Assembly: GCF_021602345.1 (NCBI RefSeq)
Contig: NZ_BQID01000013.1
Location: 107,041 to 171,040 of the forward strand
Direction of reading: 5' to 3'
DNA: 64,000 nucleotides
Source: Pseudomonas pharyngis
Lineage (GTDB): Bacteria > Pseudomonadota > Gammaproteobacteria > Pseudomonadales > Pseudomonadaceae
Made by a program: the position numbers and the translations under genes
The notes under the pieces: model-generated
What the model saw: only the letters and a program-made list of their open reading frames with translations
What the model was told of the DNA's origin: nothing
Database searches by the model: none
In this document: one piece after another, positions 17,501 to 25,771 of the stretch
Position numbering within the stretch: position 1 is the first letter of the stretch
How the letters are laid out: each line of letters opens with the position of its first letter

Positions 17501-19054
17501 ATGCCTGCAACGCCAGCCCTGCTGATCCGTCCCGGCCACCTGCTGTTGCTCGGTGCGCTGAGCCTTGGCGGCTGCCTGCGGCTGGGCCCGGATTTCCAGC
17601 CACCGGCGCAGGACTGGAGCAAGCAGTGGCAAAGTCCGGCGCTCGAGCAGGCCAGCGAACGCGGCACCGTGCCAGATCTGCGCCAGTGGTGGCAGGTGTT
17701 TGCCGATCCGATCCTCGACCGTTTGATCAGCGACGCCGAAGCCCGCAACAGCAGCCTGAAAATCGCCGGCCTGCGGGTCCTCGAAGCCCGCGCGCAACTG
17801 GGCATCGCCGACAGCGGTCGCTACCCGCAGGTGCAACAGGCCAGCGCCGACAGCCTGTACATCGACCGCCGTCAGTCCGGCGGCAACAACCCGCAGGACT
17901 TGCACTTCTGGCAGCACAGCGCCGCATTCGATGTCGGCTGGGAACTGGATTTCTGGGGTCGCTTCAGCCGCGCCATCGAGTCCGCCGACGCCAGCTACTT
18001 CGCCGCCCAGGCCAACTACGAAGACGCCCTCGTGCTGCTGCGCGCTCAAGTGGCCGATACCTACTTTGCCCTGCGCACCACCGAAGCCCGGCTGCGGGTC
18101 GCACGGGAAAATGCCACCCAGCAAAAACGCAATTTCGAGATCACCGAAAAACTCTTTCGCAGCGGCCAGACCGCCGAACTCGACCTGCAACAGGCCAGAA
18201 CCCAATACCTCGGCACCCTGAGCAGCATTCCGGCGTTCGAAGACCAGTTGCTACGCACCCGCAATGCGCTGGCGGTGCTGGTCGGCCAGCCGCCCGGTGG
18301 CGCGGCGTTTCTGGCGGAACAACCGGGGCTGATTCCGCTGGTGGATCGCGCCGTGTTGCAGGACGTCCCGGCCAACCTGCTGCTGCGCCGTCCCGATGTG
18401 CGCGCGGCAGAGCTGAACGTGGCCGCGCAATCGGCGCTGGTCGGCGTGGCTGAAACCGATCTGTACCCCTCGCTGACCCTGCTCGGCAGCATCGTCTGGT
18501 CCAGCGACACCCTCGGCAGCACCCCGCGCAGCCTCGACCTGATCGGCGGCCCGAGCCTACGCTGGAACCTGTTCGATTACGGCCGCATCCACAACAACAT
18601 CCGCGTACAGGATGCGCGCTTGCAGCAACTGATCGAAGCCTATCGCGACAAGGTCCGCCAGGCTGCCCGCGAGGCCGACGACGCCGCCAGCGGCCTGACC
18701 AAAGCGCTGGAGCGCGAACGCATTCTCGGCGAGGCCGAAGGCGCGGCGCGACGTTCGCTGGTGTTGGCCAACACCCAATATCGCGAAGGCTATTCAGACT
18801 TTCAGCGGGTGCTCGACGCCCAGCGCGCGTTGCTGGAGCTACAGGACAACTATCTGGTCAGCCGCAGTAACGCCGTGAGCAATCTGATCGCCCTGTACCG
18901 TGCCGTCGGCGGTGGCTGGCAAAGCGCCGGGCCGCAGATTGATCCAGCGACCCGGCAGCAGATGCAGCAACGAACCGACTGGGGCGATCTGCTGAGCGCC
19001 CCGCCGCCGCAACCGACCTATCCGATTCCCTCGCAGGTAGACCGCCATGAGTGA
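17501..19054 (+). CDS. Outer-membrane efflux lipoprotein (NodT/OprM family)
   Basis: A 517-residue TolC-like outer-membrane channel of a tripartite pump. The lipoprotein signal is clear: a hydrophobic stretch ending in lipobox SLGGC with acylated C25. Two outer-membrane-efflux-protein repeats of coiled-coil plus barrel strands follow (about 70-260 and 285-480). It is the first gene of a three-gene operon, overlapping the membrane-fusion protein by eight bases, so it is dedicated to that pump. Confidence 0.9.
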   Translation: MPATPALLIRPGHLLLLGALSLGGCLRLGPDFQPPAQDWSKQWQSPALEQASERGTVPDLRQWWQVFADPILDRLISDAEARNSSLKIAGLRVLEARAQLGIADSGRYPQVQQASADSLYIDRRQSGGNNPQDLHFWQHSAAFDVGWELDFWGRFSRAIESADASYFAAQANYEDALVLLRAQVADTYFALRTTEARLRVARENATQQKRNFEITEKLFRSGQTAELDLQQARTQYLGTLSSIPAFEDQLLRTRNALAVLVGQPPGGAAFLAEQPGLIPLVDRAVLQDVPANLLLRRPDVRAAELNVAAQSALVGVAETDLYPSLTLLGSIVWSSDTLGSTPRSLDLIGGPSLRWNLFDYGRIHNNIRVQDARLQQLIEAYRDKVRQAAREADDAASGLTKALERERILGEAEGAARRSLVLANTQYREGYSDFQRVLDAQRALLELQDNYLVSRSNAVSNLIALYRAVGGGWQSAGPQIDPATRQQMQQRTDWGDLLSAPPPQPTYPIPSQVDRHE

Positions 19055-20144
19055 TGAAGCGCCACCGGATCCGGCAAAAAAAGGCATCCGCTGGGTGCTG
19101 CTGGTGATTGTACTGAGCCTGGTCTGGTATCTGCTGGCCGACCGTTTTACGCCCTATACCCAGCAGGCGCGGGTCGGCGCGTTCGTGATCCCGGTGGCAG
19201 CGGAAGTCGCGGGCCGGGTGATCAAGGTCAACGTGCGCAACAATCAGGACGTGCAGGCCGGCGACATTCTTTTCGAACTCGATCCGCAGCCGCTGCAAAT
19301 TGCTGTCGACCGGGCCCGCGCCGATCTGGAAAACACCCGGCGCACGGTCGGCGCCAGCACCGCGGGCATCGCTTCGGCACAGGCGTCGTTGCGGGCCGCG
19401 CAAGCCAATGAACTCAAAACGCGCCAGGACAATCGACGGCTGGAAGGCTTGTACAAAGAAGATCCGGGCACGGTTTCGGTTCGGCTGCTGGAAGTGTCCC
19501 GGGCCAATCACGAGGCCGCTGTCAGCCAGGTTGCCGCCGCCCGGGCCGAAGTGCTGCGCGCGCAGGAGCAGGAAGGCGGCAACACCGACACCAACGCCAA
19601 ACTGCTCAGCGCCGCCGCCACGCTGGCCAAGGCCGAACTGGATCTGGCCAACACCCGCATTGGCGCGCGTTCGGCGGGCCTGATCACCGACCTGCGCACC
19701 GATGTCGGCCAGTTCGCCGCTGCCGGCAGCCCGGTGATGACGCTGATCACGATCCAGGACGTGTGGGTCAGCGCCGACCTCACCGAAAACAATCTCGGCC
19801 GAATCAAGCCCGGCACGCCAGTATCGATCATCCTCGACGCCCTGCCCGGCGAAGTGCTCGATGGCCGGGTGCGCAGCGTCGGTTATGGCGTCAGCGTCGG
19901 CCAGACGCCGCCGCCCGGCACCCTGCCGACGATCCAGAACAGCCGCGACTGGTTGCGTCCGGCCCAGCGTTTTCCGGTGATCATCGAGTTCAGCGAAGAG
20001 GCGAAAAAACACTTGTTCGAGAGTCGTTCGATTCGCGCCGGCGGGCAGGCGGAAGTCATGGCGTTTCCCAGCGAAGGCAATCTGCTCAATCCACTCGGGC
20101 GAGTGTTTGTCTGGTTGATGAGCTGGCTATCGTATGCCTACTGA
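19047..20144 (+). CDS. HlyD/EmrA-family periplasmic membrane-fusion protein
   Basis: A 365-residue adaptor joining an inner-membrane pump to the outer-membrane channel. There is one N-terminal membrane helix (about 14-31, WVLLVIVLSLVWYLLA), a lipoyl half-motif with VAAEVAGRVIKVNVRNNQDV (about 49-68), a long Ala-rich coiled coil (about 85-195) and a beta-barrel segment (VWVSADLTENNLGRI). It overlaps genes on both sides. With a DUF2955 partner rather than RND or MFS, it most resembles AaeA-type systems. Confidence 0.9.
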   Translation: MSDEAPPDPAKKGIRWVLLVIVLSLVWYLLADRFTPYTQQARVGAFVIPVAAEVAGRVIKVNVRNNQDVQAGDILFELDPQPLQIAVDRARADLENTRRTVGASTAGIASAQASLRAAQANELKTRQDNRRLEGLYKEDPGTVSVRLLEVSRANHEAAVSQVAAARAEVLRAQEQEGGNTDTNAKLLSAAATLAKAELDLANTRIGARSAGLITDLRTDVGQFAAAGSPVMTLITIQDVWVSADLTENNLGRIKPGTPVSIILDALPGEVLDGRVRSVGYGVSVGQTPPPGTLPTIQNSRDWLRPAQRFPVIIEFSEEAKKHLFESRSIRAGGQAEVMAFPSEGNLLNPLGRVFVWLMSWLSYAY

Positions 20145-21159
20145 ACGCAGCGTTCCGGCGCAACGGGCCTTGCGCCTGGCCTGCGGCACGGCGTTGTGTA
20201 CCGCCGCCAGTTACGGCCTCGCTCTGCCGCTGTCGTTTCTGTCGCCGGTGTTAGCGGTGTTGCTGCTGGCCAGCATGCCTCGGCCGTTGCCGGTGAAAAT
20301 GGCGCTGGTGCTGACGTTGGTCGCCGCATTCACCACCAGTCTCGGGCTATTGCTGGTGCCGTTGCTACGTTATTACCCGGTGTGCGGCGTGCTGCTGATT
20401 GGTGTAGGGCTGTTTATGGTGTTCACCTACGGCTTGCGCGGCGGCAACGTGCTGATCATGACGTTTCTGGTGATCGGCATGACCATGATCTCCGCCGCCG
20501 GTTTCGCCTCATTCGAACTGGCCATGGCGGTGATCGGCGCGCTGGTCAAAGGCCTGTTGCTGGCCGTCGTCATCGTCGGCCTGAGCCACGTCCTGTTCCC
20601 GGAACCGGCCAACAGCCCCGCGCCACCACCCGCTCCCGCCCTGCCCGCCGAAGACGTGCCCCGCGTAGCGATGTGCGCAACGCTGATCGTGTTGCCGACC
20701 TTCCTGCTGGTGCTGATCGACCCGGCCAGCTACCTGCCGATCATCCTCAAAGCCGTCAGCCTCGGTCAGCAAAGCACCACGACCCGCACGCATCACGCCG
20801 GGCGCGAACTGCTCGGTTCGACCTTGCTCGGCGGGCTGCTGGCGGTGCTGTTCTGGTGCGCGTTGAGCCTGTTCGTGCACCTGTGGATGTTCTTTCTGTG
20901 GATGCTGCTGTTCGGGCTGTTGGTGGCGCGCAAACTCTATCGGCTGCACCCGACGCAACTCACGCCGGGGTTCTGGCTCAACACCCTGATCACCATGATC
21001 ATCCTGCTCGGCCAGTCCGTTGAGGACAGTGCCGCAGGCAAGGACGTCTACACCGCGTTTGCGGTGCGCATGGGGTTGTTCATTCTGGTGACGCTCTACA
21101 GCGGCGTGATGATGCATCTGCTCGTCGCGCACCGGGAAAACCGTCAGGGCGTGACCTGA
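20134..21159 (+). CDS. DUF2955 / FUSC-like inner-membrane efflux component
   Basis: A 341-residue polytopic protein with two clusters of hydrophobic helices (about 15-155 and 180-335) separated by a Pro-rich loop (PANSPAPPPAPALP). This layout matches DUF2955 proteins, related to the fusaric-acid-resistance/AaeB aromatic-acid exporters. It overlaps the HlyD-like gene by 11 bases and completes a tripartite efflux operon. The substrate is unknown; aromatic carboxylic acids are the best guess from the family. Confidence 0.85.
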   Translation: MPTERSVPAQRALRLACGTALCTAASYGLALPLSFLSPVLAVLLLASMPRPLPVKMALVLTLVAAFTTSLGLLLVPLLRYYPVCGVLLIGVGLFMVFTYGLRGGNVLIMTFLVIGMTMISAAGFASFELAMAVIGALVKGLLLAVVIVGLSHVLFPEPANSPAPPPAPALPAEDVPRVAMCATLIVLPTFLLVLIDPASYLPIILKAVSLGQQSTTTRTHHAGRELLGSTLLGGLLAVLFWCALSLFVHLWMFFLWMLLFGLLVARKLYRLHPTQLTPGFWLNTLITMIILLGQSVEDSAAGKDVYTAFAVRMGLFILVTLYSGVMMHLLVAHRENRQGVT

Positions 21160-21584
21160 TAACCCCGTCCTTGCAGGCAACCGGTGTAGGCACTTGAACT
21201 GGCTGAAGCATCGGTCCGACGCTGCTCGCGCCGATCCTGCCGCTGCCGCGCACCGCCAACCACCGCACCCGCCGCAGCCGTCTCTTTGGCTCGGTTCTGG
21301 CGGTAATCCTGCTTGCGGTCATCGTCCACGGCTTCGTAAAACTCGTCGTGCTGACGGCCGCGCACTTCAGCGGCGGTGGCGCCGGCAGCGGCACCCACTG
21401 CGGCGCCCTTCAACCGACCGCCGGCCTGGGGTGTCGACGTGGTTGAGGTGGACGCGATGGAATGGCAATCGTTGATGTCGATCTGGGTTTGCTGGGAAGT
21501 CTGGCCCTTGAGCGGGACGACGGATTCAGCGCTGGCCTGCGTGGCGCACAGGCACGCTGCGATGAACAGTGAATGGCGGAACAT
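21144..21584 (-). CDS. Exported glycine-zipper protein (YMGG-like)
   Basis: A 146-residue small envelope protein. The signal peptide (MFRHSLFIAACLCATQASA, cut before ES) is followed by a glycine-zipper block (GGRLKGAAVGAAAGATAAEV, about 55-74), a charged linker and a second GAVVGGA block. Cysteines at about 40 (NDCHSI) and near the C-terminus (TGCLQGRGY) may form a disulfide. Glycine-zipper proteins of this type sit in or near the outer membrane. It overlaps the 3' end of the convergent DUF2955 gene by 16 bases. Confidence 0.8.
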   Translation of the reverse strand: MFRHSLFIAACLCATQASAESVVPLKGQTSQQTQIDINDCHSIASTSTTSTPQAGGRLKGAAVGAAAGATAAEVRGRQHDEFYEAVDDDRKQDYRQNRAKETAAAGAVVGGARQRQDRREQRRTDASASSSAYTGCLQGRGYQVTP

Positions 21585-21771
21585 GATGACCTCCGACGCG
21601 GCGGGGTTTGCCTGGGGGGCGGGGTAATCTGGGAGTGTAGTTCACTGGAAATCACAACTCCGGGCGAACGCATCAATGGTTCGCACCCCGCTTGTTGGGT
21701 ACCATCCCGGCACGCCAATCTCCTTGTGTCCCCCATCCCGATGAATCTACTTAGCCGAATCATGGCTTTTC

Positions 21772-22362
21772 GTGAAACCCGCGAGCCGAAAGCTTTTTGC
21801 CGGTTACAGCGAGCAAGCGCTCCAGACCCGATTCGCCTCACCGTTACCAAGCGCCAGCCTGCCGAAACTATCGACGGTGGTATCTGTAGCAGCGTCCGGG
21901 ATCAATGCTTATTACAGCTCCCTTCTGATGGTCGCCGATGACCTTTGCAAGTTTCAGCGACTGGTGGAATCACATTTCCAAAAGATCGACGAGCGCAGAT
22001 TCAAAGACCTGACAGCTTTTGAATACGAAGATGTCACGAAACAGGAGCTGTTGATTTACTTCGCCTCCACCACCGAGTTCAACGCGCTGACCATTCGTAT
22101 CTTGACCAACAGCGTCGAGTTTCTGAGTAGCCTTGGAAATCAGACCTTTTGCGTGCCTCCGCCCTGGATCGCCTTCGACGGTTACCCCGCGTCGTGGTGG
22201 GGCGGCAATATGCAGGGCACGCAGGGTTTCTATAACGAAAACTACTTTCTTCCGTATTTCATCCGACTCGGTGATGCAGAGAAACAAGCGTACTTTGCAA
22301 GATTCCAAGCTTCTACCGAGTGGATCGAACAGTTAGCGCTGATGTATGCCGACGAATGTTGA
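21772..22362 (+). CDS. Unrecognised protein, 196 residues; probable frameshift near its 5' end
   Basis: I do not recognise the family. The frame used here starts at a GTG with no ribosome site. A better N-terminus exists in another frame from ATG 21741 (MNLLSRIMAFRETREPKAF). Removing one T from the T5 run at 21794-21798 would join it seamlessly to AGYSEQALQTRFASPLP of this frame. So the gene is either disrupted or the run contains a sequencing slip. The body is acidic, aromatic-rich and soluble (for example PPPWIAFDGYPASWWGG), with lower GC than neighbours. It converges on the AbrB-type membrane gene and may be an acquired gene. Confidence 0.6.
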   Translation: MKPASRKLFAGYSEQALQTRFASPLPSASLPKLSTVVSVAASGINAYYSSLLMVADDLCKFQRLVESHFQKIDERRFKDLTAFEYEDVTKQELLIYFASTTEFNALTIRILTNSVEFLSSLGNQTFCVPPPWIAFDGYPASWWGGNMQGTQGFYNENYFLPYFIRLGDAEKQAYFARFQASTEWIEQLALMYADEC

Positions 22363-22392
22363 ACCCCGAAGGACGGTCATTGAGGTCTCCGG

Positions 22393-23412
22393 TCAGACGC
22401 CCTCCCGCCCCCGCCGAACCTGCACCAGCAACGCCGGCGCGAAGTGCAGCACCACCATCCGCGCCAGATGGTGGGTGAGGATAAACACCACATTCAGCCC
22501 GCCGGCGAACGCCACGATTGCGATGGTCTCGATGGCCCCCGGCATGTAGGCGAGCCACAGCGACAACGCATCGCTGCCCAGCAACCGTGCCGCCGCCAAT
22601 GCAAAAACCGCCGCGACCAAAATCATCAAACCCACCGACACCAATGCCGTGCGACCATGACGTCCCAGTTCCGCGAGGCCCAATCCCTGGAATCGCGAGC
22701 CGATCCGTACTCCGAGAATCAGCGCCGCCAGATTCAAACTCCAGTCCGGCATGTGAAAGCCCTGCAGCCATCCTGATTTCACGAATACGGCGGTGATGAT
22801 GATTGCCGTCAGCATGAACGGCGCCGGCACGCCAACGGCCAGCAGCAAACGACCGACCACCACGCTCAAACCGATCACCGACAGCACGGTCAGCGCCATG
22901 CCCGTCGACAGCGGATCGACCTCGACCGCCGCAACCGGTGCCGTTCCGGGAATCAGCAAACTCACCAGCACCGTGATCAGCAGCAGCCGCATCAAGTGCA
23001 CGATGATCACCTTGCTCGACGCCTGATGCGATTCCAGCAAATCGAACACCGCCGCCAGCGCACCCGGATACACGGCCAGCAAAGCATCCGTGCGATTCCA
23101 CCCTGCCCCGCGCGCCAGCCACCATGCGGCCAGCGCCACTTGCACAGCCAGACACAGCAGCAACACGCCGAGGCTCGGCAACATCGTGGAGACGGTCGCG
23201 CTGTCCCACGCTTCAAACATCAGCCCGGTGGCGATGCCCAGCGTGACCTGGATGTAGCCCAGACCATAGGGCGTCGCTGGCGCGAATTTGAATTTGGTGA
23301 CGACCAGTGCCGTCACGAGAATAGAGCCCAACAGCAAACCGTGGGGCAAGCCTTCGAACTGCAACAGCGCGCCGAAGCCGGCAGCAATCAACAAACACAG
23401 AATGGATTTCAT
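22393..23412 (-). CDS. AbrB-family (AbrB_dup) integral membrane protein
   Basis: A 339-residue polytopic membrane protein with an internal duplication: two similar blocks, each with a Gly-rich helix pair (GYIQVTLGIATGL near 52 and LNLAALILGVRIGSRFQGL near 231). Databases call this family AbrB transcriptional regulator or ammonia monooxygenase, but the sequence is all membrane helices with no DNA-binding domain, so the regulator name is misleading. The transport substrate is unknown. It lies 39 bp upstream of the HD-domain gene on the same strand. Confidence 0.8.
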   Translation of the reverse strand: MKSILCLLIAAGFGALLQFEGLPHGLLLGSILVTALVVTKFKFAPATPYGLGYIQVTLGIATGLMFEAWDSATVSTMLPSLGVLLLCLAVQVALAAWWLARGAGWNRTDALLAVYPGALAAVFDLLESHQASSKVIIVHLMRLLLITVLVSLLIPGTAPVAAVEVDPLSTGMALTVLSVIGLSVVVGRLLLAVGVPAPFMLTAIIITAVFVKSGWLQGFHMPDWSLNLAALILGVRIGSRFQGLGLAELGRHGRTALVSVGLMILVAAVFALAAARLLGSDALSLWLAYMPGAIETIAIVAFAGGLNVVFILTHHLARMVVLHFAPALLVQVRRGREGV

Positions 23413-23451
23413 GGTCGCCTTCCTGGCTATTCAAGGTGCTTTTCAGTTAAG

Positions 23452-23874
23452 TCAGGCGCGCAACCGTCCAATCGCCCGCCGGTATTTTTCGATCCGCTCC
23501 AGATCCTCCCAACTCGGCGAGGCAATCCGCGACAGGTCGCTGTTCTCTTCCAGATCCGCCAGCTTCACCACCCGCCCGATCGGGTTCTGCGCCGCGCGCT
23601 CGACGAAATCCTCGTAGGATTCACCCGGCACTTTGGTCACCGATTCGATGGCGGACAAAACGGCTTCGCTGAAGCCTTCCTTGCGCAAATCCTCCAGGCT
23701 GATGCCGCAGTCCTCGACCACATCGTGCAGCACCGCGACGATGCGCTCTTCCAGGCTGCTCATGCGCAACATGACTTTCAGCGGATGCAAAATGTACGGC
23801 GCACCGCCCTTGTCCACCTGCCCCGCGTGGGCCGTGGCGGCAATCGCGATGGCGCGTTCCAGTGTCTGAGTCAT
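23452..23874 (-). CDS. Small HD-domain (RelA/SpoT hydrolase-like) protein
   Basis: A 140-residue protein built of a single HD-4 domain. The metal-binding pattern is intact: HAGQ (about 16-19), HPLKVM (about 31-36) and the diagnostic LHDVVED (about 68-74). It resembles the alarmone-hydrolase half of SpoT and free-standing MESH1-like hydrolases, so ppGpp or another pyrophosphorylated nucleotide is the best substrate guess. It starts 15 bp after the neighbouring minus-strand hypothetical gene. Confidence 0.8.
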   Translation of the reverse strand: MTQTLERAIAIAATAHAGQVDKGGAPYILHPLKVMLRMSSLEERIVAVLHDVVEDCGISLEDLRKEGFSEAVLSAIESVTKVPGESYEDFVERAAQNPIGRVVKLADLEENSDLSRIASPSWEDLERIEKYRRAIGRLRA

Positions 23875-23889
23875 GGGCTTTTCCTCGGG

Positions 23890-24279
23890 TCAGACGCCGT
23901 ACCGGCCGCCAATATAGAAGTGACGCTTGAACCAGCGCCTAATCGCCTGCAAACGCCCGGCTGGCTGCGCCGGCTCGGCATAGCGCTGGAGGATCAGCGA
24001 GACCAGATCAGCCTGACTCTCCCCCGAACGCGCGTCCAGCAACTCGGCCACCCAGGCACATCCGGCCTTCTTCAAATGCTCACGCCATTCACCGGGCCAG
24101 CCATCCAGCTCATCCAGCGCCAACCACCGCGCACCGCCCTGCTCGCCATGCCCACCGCCAATCGATTGCTCGAAGCAGAACGGGGTGGCCGGGCGGGACA
24201 GGTCGATGCTGAAGATGTAGATGTCCTGGGTTTTGTGCTGCGGCGTGGGGCCGTTGTTGCGGCTGCCGATTTGAATCAT
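23890..24279 (-). CDS. Hypothetical protein, 129 residues
   Basis: I do not recognise a family. The ATG at 24279 is preferred over a GTG two codons upstream; GGAGCAG lies upstream of both. The protein begins MIQIGSRNNGPTPQHKTQDI and is hydrophilic. Its central part is Gly/Glu-rich (GGGHGEQGGARWLALDELDG), and the C-terminal tail is basic and aromatic (IRRWFKRHFYIGGRYGV). It is likely the first gene of a unit with the HD-domain and AbrB-type genes. Confidence 0.6.
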   Translation of the reverse strand: MIQIGSRNNGPTPQHKTQDIYIFSIDLSRPATPFCFEQSIGGGHGEQGGARWLALDELDGWPGEWREHLKKAGCAWVAELLDARSGESQADLVSLILQRYAEPAQPAGRLQAIRRWFKRHFYIGGRYGV

Positions 24280-24441
24280 GCGCACTGCTCCAATCCTTGG
24301 GTGCTAAGTGTGTCCGATTGTTTCTCACTCTGTGCGCCCGGCGCAAATCAAAATCCTGATGGAACCTCCCGCGCCCGCCCCATCTCGAAACCATAAGCGC
24401 CCCGCTCACGATCAAACACGGGGCCATGGGAGAGTTCCGCG

Positions 24442-24873
24442 ATGAACATCCGACTGTTGCTCCTGATCGCCACATTCAGCGTTGTCCCAACCTGCGTCAT
24501 GGCCGAGGGCTGCGACGTCAAGACCCGCTCCTCCAGCCCCTCGGTGCCCGCCGTCGAGACGCACAGCTGCTACGAATACGAAGGCATGCCGGTCAACGCC
24601 ATCGACTGGTCATGCAGCAACGAAAGCAAGGACATGCTCAACAGCAGCAAAACCAAAGTCGAACACTGCGCCGACCACTATCAGGCCTCGTGCATTGCCA
24701 CCCTCACCCAGGAATCCCTGGCCAACCCACACTCCACCAGCAAAGACAAAAACGCCAAGGCCCTGAACATTCCGGACAGTGCGCAAGTGACCACCTATTA
24801 CTATGACGTAGAGCATCTGCCGCAGGCGCGGATTGATTGCGAGAACGGAGGTGGACATTGGAAGGCGAAATAA
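24442..24873 (+). CDS. Exported Cys-containing hypothetical protein
   Basis: A 143-residue protein with a clear signal peptide (MNIRLLLLIATFSVVPTCVMA, cut before EG). The mature part has six cysteines (in EGCDV, HSCYEY, WSCSN, EHCADH, ASCIA and IDCENG) and is otherwise polar, consistent with a disulfide-stabilised periplasmic or secreted protein. No enzymatic motif is visible. It ends 20 bp before a perfect terminator and converges on the repeat-protein gene. Confidence 0.68.
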   Translation: MNIRLLLLIATFSVVPTCVMAEGCDVKTRSSSPSVPAVETHSCYEYEGMPVNAIDWSCSNESKDMLNSSKTKVEHCADHYQASCIATLTQESLANPHSTSKDKNAKALNIPDSAQVTTYYYDVEHLPQARIDCENGGGHWKAK

Positions 24874-24893
24874 CGGCGTTCAAGCGCGCATGA

Positions 24894-24921
24894 AAAAGGG
24901 ACACCGATGGGTGTCCCTTTT
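24894..24921. terminator. Perfect bidirectional terminator
   Basis: A 12-bp perfect stem AAAAGGGACACC/GGTGTCCCTTTT with loop GATG lies between two convergent genes for exported proteins. A/T-rich ends on both sides make it usable in both directions. Confidence 0.85.
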
Positions 24922-24942
24922 GGTTCTAAATGGCGGGTGGAT

Positions 24943-25356
24943 TCAGCGTTTCATGGCTTCACACTGACTGCGCAGATCATGATCGCCAATTGACGAACAA
25001 CTACTGCCCTTCTTCGCTTCACAAAACGCACGTTGGTCATGATCACCGATGCTTGAACATGAACTGCCTTTCTCCGCTTCACAGGCCGCGCGCAGGTCGT
25101 GATCGCCGATGGAGGAACAACTGCTGCCCTTTTTGGCTTCGCAATAAGCGCGTTGGTCATGGTCGCCAATGCTTGAGCACGAACTGCCTTTCTCCGCTTC
25201 GCAGGCCGAACGCAAATCGTGGTCGCCGATGGAAGAACAACTGCTGCCTTCCTCCCTGGCCTGGCAATAACTGCGTTTGTCGTGATCACTGATGCTGGAG
25301 CAACTGGCGGAAACGTAACCGCTGAACAGCAACAACATCGCAAGAATCAGTTTCAT
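24943..25356 (-). CDS. Exported Cys-rich tandem-repeat protein (six ~20-residue SCSSIGDHD units)
   Basis: A 137-residue protein with signal peptide MKLILAMLLLFSGYVSA, then six consecutive units of the type GSSCSSIGDHDLRSACEAEK. Each unit holds two cysteines, spaced 11 residues apart between them, and an invariant DHD. Units alternate between DLR(S/A)xCEAEK and DQRA(Y/F)CEAKK forms, so the true period is about 40 residues (120 bp), suggesting growth by duplication of a pair. The first unit (SISDHDKRSYCQAREE) is the most diverged and the last ends QCEAMKR. No function is known to me. Metal binding by the Cys/His/Asp clusters or a disulfide-laddered rod are possibilities. Confidence 0.8.
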   Translation of the reverse strand: MKLILAMLLLFSGYVSASCSSISDHDKRSYCQAREEGSSCSSIGDHDLRSACEAEKGSSCSSIGDHDQRAYCEAKKGSSCSSIGDHDLRAACEAEKGSSCSSIGDHDQRAFCEAKKGSSCSSIGDHDLRSQCEAMKR

Positions 25357-25771
25357 CTCACACTTCCTTGGGCTTGCCGGGAAACAGCCTGGCACTGGGT
25401 GACTCGTTCGAAATGAGCGTCGCGACACGCCATCAAATTGACATCAGCTTTAAGGAAAGTTCCGGGGCGGGGATGGAGGCTGGATTCGCTGTGCAAGATG
25501 TGCAAGATGTGCAAGATGTGAAGGATGTGAAGGATGTGAAGGATGTGAAGGATGTGAAGGATGATTAGCGACGGCGGAATTGATATTCAAATCACAACGT
25601 ATGCCACAACGTCTAATTAACATCTTAAAAGTTAATTTGTAATTATAAAAAATTCTAGAAACCTGTCAGATCCTACAGGTGCCATTCCTGCGAATTTCAT
25701 TGACTCTGCCTTGGCGAATAACAAAAGTTTACTTCGCAAAAATGCAAGATAATTTTAATAAAGGAAAAATC
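25357..25771. other. 415-bp AT-rich gap with a 9-bp microsatellite
   Basis: This gap between the repeat-protein gene and the next small gene falls sharply in GC towards its right half (25568-25771). It contains the microsatellite at 25491-25562 and presumably the promoter of each flanking gene. I see no conserved gene. A frame of 66 codons (25368-25568) crosses the microsatellite but is otherwise featureless. Confidence 0.5.
25491..25562. repeat. 9-bp tandem repeat (3 x GTGCAAGAT, then 5 x GTGAAGGAT)
   Basis: Eight uninterrupted 9-bp units: three GTGCAAGAT at 25491-25517, then five GTGAAGGAT at 25518-25562. The unit length keeps any frame open. In one frame it would encode VQD x3 then VKD x5 followed by D and a stop. 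The homogeneous blocks suggest recent slippage expansion. Whether it is translated is doubtful. Confidence 0.9.

Noticed and set aside
22996-24396. Open frame of ~466 codons on the plus strand across the AbrB-type, HD-domain and hypothetical genes
   Set aside because: The product is low-complexity, without a start signal, and contradicts three minus-strand genes with real motifs or ribosome sites.
24943-25340. CRISPR array, suggested by regular 60-bp periodicity
   Set aside because: The periodicity is continuous coding sequence of a repeat protein with a signal peptide. There are no unique spacers between identical repeats, and no cas genes.
25368-25568. 66-codon ORF containing the VQD/VKD repeats
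   Set aside because: No ribosome site; the non-repeat part has no protein-like features, and the frame is open mainly because the 9-bp unit cannot introduce stops.
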